DNA of 11,640 bases, taken from positions 1-11,640 of the forward strand of contig JAJUFY010000040.1 of NCBI GenBank assembly GCA_029263635.1, in the 5' to 3' direction. The position numbers were made by a program, and so were the translations under genes. The notes beneath the pieces were generated by a model that saw nothing but the letters and a program-made list of their open reading frames with translations, made no database searches and was not told where the DNA came from. This stretch comes from Ectothiorhodospiraceae bacterium (GTDB taxonomy: Bacteria; Pseudomonadota; Gammaproteobacteria; Nitrococcales; AK92). Positions 7,104-11,640 of this stretch are shown here, in pieces; the first letter of the stretch is position 1; the number at the start of each line of letters is the position of its first letter.

Positions 7104-7661
7104 ATGAACTGGGTCGATTATCTGATCATTGCGATCATCGCGGTTTCTGCGCTGATCAGCCTCGTACGCGGCTTTGTCCGGGAAGTCCTGTCGATCGTCG
7201 TCTGGGTCGCTGCCTTTTGGCTGGCGGTGACTTTCGCCCGGCCGCTTGCCGGCCTGCTGTCGAACTACATCGCTTCGGCGACGCTGCAGATCATCGTCGC
7301 GTTCGCGGTCATCTTCATCGGCACGCTGCTGCTGGGAGCCGTGGTGAACTTCCTGGCCGGCCAGCTGGTTGGCAGAACGGGCCTGAGCGGGACCGACCGC
7401 GCCATCGGCGTGGTGTTCGGCGCCGGCCGCGGGCTGATCCTGATCGCACTGCTGATCCTGGGGCTGGGCCTGACGCGGGTGCCGCAGGAGAGCTGGTGGC
7501 GGCAGTCGGTACTGATCGGCTGGCTGCAGCCCAAGGTCTGCGAATTCGCGGTCGGGGAATGGCTGCGCGGTTTTACTGTCTACACACCGGTTTCCCAGGG
7601 ATTCCCGGCCGGCCGCGGCCGGCCGGCGACCGACTACTGGGATGAATTCTGTAGCGGCTAG
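7104..7661 (+). CDS. cvpA: CvpA family inner-membrane protein
   Basis: CvpA is a small polytopic inner-membrane protein, named for its requirement in colicin V production; its molecular role is poorly defined. The 185-aa protein has four predicted hydrophobic segments, at about 5-23, 28-48, 62-84 and 101-125. Family features are MNWVDYLIIAIIAVSALISLVRGFVREVLS and the GTDRAIGVVFGAGRG loop before the last helix. It lies directly upstream of purF, as in the E. coli cvpA-purF operon, with 35 nt between them. No clear Shine-Dalgarno is visible before the ATG, and no convincing promoter was found in the 78-nt gap after dedD. The C-terminal tail is encoded by an unusual 22-bp perfect palindrome. Confidence 0.9.
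   Translation: MNWVDYLIIAIIAVSALISLVRGFVREVLSIVVWVAAFWLAVTFARPLAGLLSNYIASATLQIIVAFAVIFIGTLLLGAVVNFLAGQLVGRTGLSGTDRAIGVVFGAGRGLILIALLILGLGLTRVPQESWWRQSVLIGWLQPKVCEFAVGEWLRGFTVYTPVSQGFPAGRGRPATDYWDEFCSG
7605..7626. repeat. 22-bp perfect palindrome at the end of cvpA
   Basis: The two 11-nt halves (7605-7615 and 7616-7626) are exact reverse complements built from CCGG/GGCC units around a central GC. The sequence lies in the last 60 nt of cvpA and encodes the low-complexity tail PAGRGRP. A 13-nt piece of it (7606-7618) recurs downstream of purF at 9248-9260. Its function is unknown, and high GC content makes such self-complementarity more likely by chance. Confidence 0.6.
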
Positions 7662-7696
7662 GCACCGCCCCTGACAGGCAGGCGAGAGTAGAGAGC

Positions 7697-9205
7697 ATGT
7701 GCGGCATCATCGGTATCGTCGGCAAGAGTCCCGTCAACCAGGCCCTGTATGACGGCCTGACGGTTCTGCAGCACCGCGGCCAGGACGCCGCCGGCATCAT
7801 GACGGTCCACCACGGCCGCTTCTACCTGCGCAAGGACAACGGGCTGGTACGGGACGTCTTTCACACCCGGCACATGACCCGCCTGCTCGGCAACGTCGGC
7901 ATCGGCCATGTCCGTTACCCGACCGCCGGCTGCACCACCTCGGCCGAGTCGCAACCCTTCTACGTGAACTCGCCGTTCGGCATCAGCCTGGTCCACAACG
8001 GCAACCTGATCAACACCGAAGAGCTCAAGCAGGACGTCTTCCTGGAGGATCTGCGGCATATCAACACCGACTCCGATTCGGAGGTGCTGCTCAATGTCTT
8101 CGCCCACGAGCTGCTGCGGCAGGGCAAGCTCAAGATAGGACCGGAAGAGATCTTCGAAGCCGTTGCCAATGTCCATCGCCGCTGCCGCGGTGCCTATGCG
8201 GCGATTGCCATGATCAACAACTACGGCATCGTCGGCTTCCGCGATCCGCACGGCATCCGGCCGGCCTGCCTCGGTCAGCGCGAAACCGAAGACGGCCTGG
8301 AATACTGCATCGCCTCCGAGAGCGTGGCCCTGGACGTGCTGGGCTTCCAGCTGATACGCGATATCGAGCCCGGCGAGGCGATCTACATCGACATGGACGG
8401 CAACGTCCATACGCGCCAGTGCGCTGCCAATCCGGTGCGCTCGCCCTGCATCTTCGAGTACGTCTATCTGGCGCGGCCGGACTCCATCATCGACGGCGTG
8501 GCCGTCTACAAGTCGCGGCTGCGGATGGGGGAGAAGCTGGCCGACAAGATCCTGCGCGAGTGGCCCGACCACGACATCGACGTGGTGATCCCCATCCCCG
8601 ACACCAGCCGCACCTCGGCCCTGGAGATGGCCCAGCGGCTGCATGTCACCTACCGGGAAGGCTTCATCAAGAATCGCTACATCGGTCGCACCTTCATCAT
8701 GCCGGGGCAGAAGCAGCGGGTGAAGTCGGTGCGCCAGAAGCTCAACCCCATCGAGCTGGAGTTCCGCGGCAAGAACGTACTGCTGGTGGATGACTCCATC
8801 GTGCGCGGCACGACCTCCAAGCAGATCGTGCAGATGGCGCGCGACATGGGCGCCAAGAAAGTCTATCTGGCTTCGGCGGCGCCGCCGGTGCGCTACCCGA
8901 ATGTCTACGGCATCGACATGCCGGCTGCCGAGGAACTGGTCGCCTTCGGCCGCACCGAGGCGCAGATCGCCGAGTACATCGGCTGCGACCGGTTGATCTA
9001 CCAGGATCTGGACGACCTGGTCGCTGCGGTCCGGCAAGGCAACAAGAGCATCACCCAGTTCGACTGTTCCTGCTTCGACGGCAACTACGTCACCGGCGGC
9101 GTCAGCGACGTCTATCTCGACAGGCTGCGGACCCGCCGCTCGGATGCGGCCAAGGCGGCCGCCGTCAATGAGAATATCGCCGCGCCGCTGCCGACGCGGC
9201 CCTGA
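7697..9205 (+). CDS. purF: Amidophosphoribosyltransferase PurF
   Basis: PurF catalyses the first committed step of purine synthesis, in which PRPP and glutamine give 5-phosphoribosylamine. The N-terminal Ntn-type glutaminase begins directly with MCGIIGIVG, so Cys2 becomes the N-terminal nucleophile after Met removal. This fixes the start, which is preceded by GAGAG (7689-7693). Glutamine-site residues Arg73 (GHVRYPT), Asn101-Gly102 (HNGNL) and Asp127 (TDSDSE) are present. The C-terminal phosphoribosyltransferase domain carries the PRPP loop VLLVDDSIVRGTTS at residues 361-374, and the segment around GREGFIKNRYIGRTFI-like residues precedes it. At 502 aa it is close to E. coli PurF (505 aa). A PurR-type operator was not recognised upstream of cvpA or purF. 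Confidence 0.97.
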   Translation: MCGIIGIVGKSPVNQALYDGLTVLQHRGQDAAGIMTVHHGRFYLRKDNGLVRDVFHTRHMTRLLGNVGIGHVRYPTAGCTTSAESQPFYVNSPFGISLVHNGNLINTEELKQDVFLEDLRHINTDSDSEVLLNVFAHELLRQGKLKIGPEEIFEAVANVHRRCRGAYAAIAMINNYGIVGFRDPHGIRPACLGQRETEDGLEYCIASESVALDVLGFQLIRDIEPGEAIYIDMDGNVHTRQCAANPVRSPCIFEYVYLARPDSIIDGVAVYKSRLRMGEKLADKILREWPDHDIDVVIPIPDTSRTSALEMAQRLHVTYREGFIKNRYIGRTFIMPGQKQRVKSVRQKLNPIELEFRGKNVLLVDDSIVRGTTSKQIVQMARDMGAKKVYLASAAPPVRYPNVYGIDMPAAEELVAFGRTEAQIAEYIGCDRLIYQDLDDLVAAVRQGNKSITQFDCSCFDGNYVTGGVSDVYLDRLRTRRSDAAKAAAVNENIAAPLPTRP

Positions 9206-9363
9206 ACTGCCTGTCCCGAGCGGGCGTGGAGACTATAAAGCCCCCCACGGCCGGCCGCGGGGCGTTCCCGTGCCGCGAGCAGGTTTTCCGGCTCTGTGCT
9301 GTTTGTGGCCGAACCAACGTTTTTCCGCCCACCGCTGTGGTGCAATCAGCATAGCGACAGCAG
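9206..9363. other. Non-coding spacer between purF and the metZ promoter
   Basis: No gene was recognised in this 158-nt stretch. It contains two poor hairpins. One is at 9243-9262, with 4 bp, an A/C mismatch and 3 bp around GGCCGGCC, and has no T tract. The other is at 9282-9315 (GGTT/AACC plus CGGC/GCCG, with a 3-nt bulge and a 15-nt loop) and is followed by T5 at 9320-9324. Either could end purF transcription weakly. The base composition is less GC-rich towards 9320-9365, as expected next to a promoter. Confidence 0.4.
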
Positions 9364-9392
9364 TTGACACGCTTCGGTCCGGCCTCTAGTGT
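9364..9392 (+). promoter_or_regulatory. Sigma70-type promoter of metZ
   Basis: A perfect -35 TTGACA (9364-9369) is followed, after exactly 17 nt, by TAGTGT (9387-9392), which keeps the three most important -10 positions (T1, A2, T6). Transcription would start near 9398-9400, giving a leader of about 118 nt before the metZ ATG. The leader would contain the whole aptamer and terminator described here, which supports this promoter as the real one. Confidence 0.7.
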
Positions 9393-9413
9393 CTGCGAAT
9401 GGTCTTTCGGACC

Positions 9414-9465
9414 GGCGCCGATTTGAGCTTCAGCTTGCGGGCGCTTGATAAATGCGGCTAAAGCG
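9414..9465 (+). promoter_or_regulatory. SAM-II riboswitch aptamer upstream of metZ
   Basis: The segment folds as an H-type pseudoknot. P1 pairs 9415-9419 (GCGCC) with 9440-9444 (GGCGC). P2 pairs 9427-9430 (GCUU) with 9461-9464 (AAGC), and 9432-9438 (AGCUUGC) with 9454-9459 (GCGGCU) with one bulged U. Loop L1 is GAUUUGA (9420-9426) and loop L3 is UUGAUAAAU (9445-9453). GAUUU, UUGC, UGAUAAAUG and GCUAAA, in this order and spacing, match the conserved elements of the SAM-II (metA-type) riboswitch as recalled from the crystallised marine metagenomic metX aptamer. SAM-II binds S-adenosylmethionine and represses methionine genes. The downstream gene metZ makes homocysteine, so the context fits. A small 4-bp hairpin (9401-9404 with 9410-9413) precedes P1. 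The assignment is by eye; no covariance search was run. Confidence 0.88.
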
Positions 9466-9481
9466 AAAAAACCCGCTTTGG
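9458..9481 (+). promoter_or_regulatory. Predicted antiterminator hairpin of the metZ leader
   Basis: Bases 9458-9465 (CUAAAGCG) can pair with 9474-9481 (CGCUUUGG), giving 8 bp including one G-U around an 8-nt loop. The left arm is the conserved GCUAAAG element of the aptamer and the right arm takes CGC from the terminator stem. It therefore cannot coexist with either the folded aptamer or the terminator. The inferred role is to allow read-through into metZ when SAM is scarce. Confidence 0.6.
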
Positions 9482-9500
9482 TCGTCCATGCGGGTTTTTT
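9466..9500 (+). terminator. Intrinsic terminator in the metZ leader
   Basis: AAAAAACCCGC (9466-9476) pairs perfectly with GCGGGTTTTTT (9490-9500), giving an 11-bp stem with a GC-rich upper part, a 13-nt loop and a T6 tract. It is the best intrinsic terminator in the window and, being symmetrical, could work on both strands. It starts immediately after the SAM-II aptamer and ends 16 nt before the metZ ATG, so it is best read as the expression platform of the riboswitch and not as the purF terminator. Confidence 0.88.
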
Positions 9501-9516
9501 CTTTATGGGGTTAAGC

Positions 9517-10710
9517 ATGACAGGCGACGACGGCGAATGGGGTCTGGCAACGCGCGGTATTCGCACCGGCCAGCGGCGGACCGAAGAGGCGGAACACAGC
9601 GAACCGGTCTTCCTCACTTCCAGCTTCACCTTCCGTAGCGCGGCAGAAGCTGCCGCCCGCTTCGCCGACCAGGAACCCGGCAACATCTACTCCCGCTTCA
9701 GCAACCCCAACGTCCGCCTGTTCCAGGAGCGACTGGCGGCCATGGAGGGCGGCGAGTGCTGTGTTGCCACCGGTTCCGGCATGAGCGCGATCCTGGCCAC
9801 CTGCATGGCCCTGCTGCGGGCAGGCGACCACATCGTCTGCTCGTCGTCGGTGTTCGGCAGCACGGTGTCCCTGTTCGCCAACGTGCTGCCGCGATTCGGA
9901 GTCGAGACCACCTTCGTGCCGCTGGCCGATCCGGAAGCCTGGCAGGCGGCGATCCGGCCCAATACCCGCATGCTGTTCGCCGAAACCCCGTCCAATCCGC
10001 TCACCGAGCTCGGCGATATCCGCCTGCTGGCCGACATCGCGCACGCCCACGACTGTCTGCTGGTGGTCGATAACTGCTTCTGTACCCCGATTCTGCAGCG
10101 GCCGCTGGCGCTGGGCGCGGACATCGTGGTGCACTCGGCGACCAAGTATCTCGACGGTCAGGGGCGCTGTGTCGGCGGTGCCGTGGTCGGCGATCAGCAG
10201 CGGGTCGGCAAGGAGGTGTTCGGTTTCCTGCGTACCGCCGGCCCGGCCATGAGTCCGTTCAACGCCTGGGTCTTCACCAAGGGGCTGGAAACGCTGAAGC
10301 TGCGGATGCGCGCCCACTGCGAGAACGCGCAGGCGCTGGCCGAATGGCTGCAGGCGCAGCCGCAGGTGGTGCGGGTCTACTATCCGGGGCTGCCCGAGCA
10401 TCCGCAGCATGCGCTGGCGCGCGAGCAGCAGAGCGGCTTTGGCGGCGTGCTCTCGTTCGAGGTCGCCGGCGGCCGCGAGGCTGCCTGGCGGCTGATCGAC
10501 GCGCTCGGGCTGGTATCCATCACGGCCAACCTGGGCGACGTCCGCAGCACCATCACGCATCCGGCCACTACAACCCACGGTCGCATCGCTCCCGAGCAGC
10601 GGGCGGCGGCCGGCATCACCGAGGGCCTGTTGCGGCTGTCGGTCGGGCTGGAGGACGTCGAGGATCTGCAGCGCGATCTGGCCGTTGGCCTGCAGGCCGC
10701 GGCCGGCTGA
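9517..10710 (+). CDS. metZ: O-succinylhomoserine sulfhydrylase MetZ
   Basis: MetZ is a PLP enzyme of the cystathionine gamma-synthase fold. It joins O-succinylhomoserine with sulfide to give homocysteine, the direct-sulfhydrylation route to methionine. The 397-aa protein has NIYSRFSNPN (56-65), the PLP-phosphate segment TGSGMSAI (85-92), ETPSNPL (156-162), VVDNCFCTP (183-191) with the PLP-ring Asp, the Schiff-base Lys210 in SATKYLDGQGR, and the C-terminal NLGDVRSTITHPATTTH...RLSVGLE. The ATG at 9517 was chosen because homologues begin at about this point and GGGG (9507-9510) lies 6 nt upstream. The frame stays open back to 9445, but that extension would run through the terminator and aptamer. 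MetZ and related enzymes such as O-acetylhomoserine sulfhydrylase are hard to separate by eye. The downstream position after purF matches Pseudomonas metZ. Confidence 0.92.
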   Translation: MTGDDGEWGLATRGIRTGQRRTEEAEHSEPVFLTSSFTFRSAAEAAARFADQEPGNIYSRFSNPNVRLFQERLAAMEGGECCVATGSGMSAILATCMALLRAGDHIVCSSSVFGSTVSLFANVLPRFGVETTFVPLADPEAWQAAIRPNTRMLFAETPSNPLTELGDIRLLADIAHAHDCLLVVDNCFCTPILQRPLALGADIVVHSATKYLDGQGRCVGGAVVGDQQRVGKEVFGFLRTAGPAMSPFNAWVFTKGLETLKLRMRAHCENAQALAEWLQAQPQVVRVYYPGLPEHPQHALAREQQSGFGGVLSFEVAGGREAAWRLIDALGLVSITANLGDVRSTITHPATTTHGRIAPEQRAAAGITEGLLRLSVGLEDVEDLQRDLAVGLQAAAG

Positions 10711-10711
10711 C

Positions 10712-11640
10712 ATGGACGATCGCCGCCGTACTCTGCTGCGTATCTACCGGGCCGCGCTGGACGCGGTCGATGGCCGCCGCTGCGTGCGTGACGCCCTGGC
10801 GACGGAACCGCCGACCGGACCGCTGCGGCTGGTGGCGCTGGGCAAGGCGGCCGCCGCGATGGCGGAAGGCGCCTTCGACGCCTGCGGCGACTCGATCGCC
10901 GCCGGGCTGCTGATCACCAAGGCCGGCCACGTCGATCGGGCCGCCTGGCGGCAGCGGCCGGTACGCCTGTTCGAGTCGGCGCATCCGGTACCTGACCAGC
11001 GCAGCCTGGATGCCGGCGCGGCCTTGCTGGACTTCATCGGTTCGGCGCCGGCGGATGCGGAGTTCCTGTTCCTGCTGTCCGGTGGCGCTTCCAGCCTGGC
11101 GGAAGTGCTGCCGCCGGGAGGGACGCTGGCCGATCTGGAAGCGCTGAACCGCCACCTGCTCGGCTCCGGCCTCGACATTCACGCCGTCAACCGGATCCGT
11201 ATCGCCTGTTCGCAGATCAAGGGCGGCCGGCTGGCGCGCCGGCTGGCCGGCCGGCGCGCGCGGGTGTTGCTGATCTCCGACGTGGAGGGCGACGATCCGG
11301 CGACGGTCGGCTCCGGTCCGCTCAGCGCCGGCCGCCGCACACCGGTGCAAGCCGATGAACTGCCGCCCGCCCTGCGCCACCTGCTGGTTGCCGAGTTGGC
11401 GCCGGCCGCCGATGATCCGGTGTTCTGCCACATCACGCATCAGATCGTTGCCTCCAACGCCCAGGCGCTGGCGGCGGCAGCCGAGCGGGCCGAGGCCCTG
11501 GGACTGCCGGTGCACCGCCATGCGCAGTTCGTGAAGGGCGAGGCCGCCGCTGTCGGCGAAGTGCTGGCGCGGGCGTTGTGCGACGGCAAGCCCGGCATCC
11601 ACCTGTGGGGCGGCGAGCCGACCGTGACCTTGCCGCCCCA
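10712..11640 (+). CDS. Glycerate 2-kinase, MOFRL/DUF4147 family (3' end outside window)
   Basis: The frame runs open from an ATG one base after the metZ stop to the window edge (309 codons and 2 further bases), so the C-terminus is missing. Family features are ALGKAAAAMAEGA near residue 42, with the probable catalytic Lys45, and ESAHPVPDQRSLDAGAALL. The glycine-rich LLSGGASSL follows at residues 121-129, then VNRIRIACSQIKGGRLA, the metal/nucleotide-site motif ISDVEGDDPATVGSGP (188-203) and a late GGEPTVT at the start of the MOFRL domain. Enzymes of this family phosphorylate D-glycerate to 2-phosphoglycerate, or hydroxypyruvate-related substrates, in glyoxylate, serine or tartrate metabolism (known names gckA, ttuD). 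The exact substrate cannot be read from sequence. Expression may follow the metZ promoter and riboswitch, because no terminator separates the two genes. Confidence 0.88.
   Translation, partial: MDDRRRTLLRIYRAALDAVDGRRCVRDALATEPPTGPLRLVALGKAAAAMAEGAFDACGDSIAAGLLITKAGHVDRAAWRQRPVRLFESAHPVPDQRSLDAGAALLDFIGSAPADAEFLFLLSGGASSLAEVLPPGGTLADLEALNRHLLGSGLDIHAVNRIRIACSQIKGGRLARRLAGRRARVLLISDVEGDDPATVGSGPLSAGRRTPVQADELPPALRHLLVAELAPAADDPVFCHITHQIVASNAQALAAAAERAEALGLPVHRHAQFVKGEAAAVGEVLARALCDGKPGIHLWGGEPTVTLPP

Noticed and set aside
7658..9037. Minus-strand open frame of 459 codons opposite purF
   Set aside because: It matches purF almost end to end on the opposite strand, has no recognisable motifs, and no promoter or ribosome-binding site was evident.
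9282..9324. Hairpin GGTT...AACC followed by T5 as a purF terminator
   Set aside because: The stem has only 4+4 bp with a 3-nt bulge and a 15-nt loop, and the T tract is separated by AACG; it is too weak to call.
9445..9516. MetZ extended upstream from a TTG at 9445
   Set aside because: The added 24 residues are encoded by the riboswitch P2/L3 and the terminator and are not expected in MetZ; ATG 9517 has a suitable GGGG upstream. ATG 9505 remains a minor alternative.
9206..9516. Possible tRNA or other RNA gene in the purF-metZ gap
   Set aside because: No cloverleaf, T-arm consensus or CCA-adjacent acceptor stem was found; the structured part is explained by the SAM-II leader.
331..11250. GGCCGGCC octamers scattered through the window as a dispersed repeat family
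   Set aside because: They occur at several sites in coding DNA (for example near 350, 1427, 5182, 7607, 11236) and fit the Ala/Gly/Arg codon composition of a GC-rich genome; no longer shared unit was seen except the 13-nt match noted at 7606 and 9248.
1..11640. Mobile element, prophage, defence or CRISPR content
   Set aside because: All genes are core metabolic or cell-envelope genes in conserved order; no transposase, integrase, terminal repeats or spaced repeat arrays were found.

Overview
This is a GC-rich chromosomal housekeeping segment. Every supported gene lies on the + strand, and the genes are packed tightly, often with 1-17 nt overlaps. The order is fimV (C-terminal end) - truA - trpF - trpB - trpA - accD - folC - dedD - cvpA - purF - [SAM-responsive leader] - metZ - glycerate kinase (start only). 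The fimV-truA-...-accD-folC-dedD-cvpA-purF backbone is a conserved gammaproteobacterial arrangement. The pilus hub protein FimV, trpBA placed between trpF and accD, and metZ rather than metB downstream of purF point to a high-GC gammaproteobacterium of the Xanthomonadales/Nevskiales/Pseudomonas-like type. That placement is inference from gene order and residue similarity only. No mobile element, CRISPR array, tRNA or rRNA was seen.

Bases 1-633 hold the acidic C-terminal end of FimV, followed by a perfect 11-bp GC-rich hairpin (654-679). Bases 696-6462 hold truA, the last three tryptophan-pathway genes (trpF, trpB, trpA), accD and folC. From trpF onward the junctions are overlapping or very short, so this looks like one transcription unit. 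Bases 6462-7661 encode two membrane proteins, DedD (SPOR, cell division) and CvpA, which lead into purF (7697-9205), the first committed step of purine synthesis.

The 311-nt gap between purF and metZ is the most interesting part. It contains a sigma70-type promoter (TTGACA, 17-nt spacer, TAGTGT), then an RNA that folds as an H-type pseudoknot with the hallmarks of a SAM-II riboswitch aptamer (about 9414-9465). An 11-bp bidirectional-type terminator with a T6 tract (9466-9500) ends 16 nt before the metZ start codon. An alternative hairpin (9458-9465 with 9474-9481) shares bases with both the aptamer core and the terminator stem, so the leader reads as a complete transcription-off switch: SAM bound gives terminator, SAM absent gives antiterminator and MetZ expression. 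MetZ makes homocysteine, the precursor of methionine and SAM, so this is direct end-product feedback. SAM-II is known chiefly from alphaproteobacteria, which makes its use in this gammaproteobacterial-type locus notable. The window ends inside a MOFRL-family glycerate 2-kinase gene that starts 1 nt after metZ.
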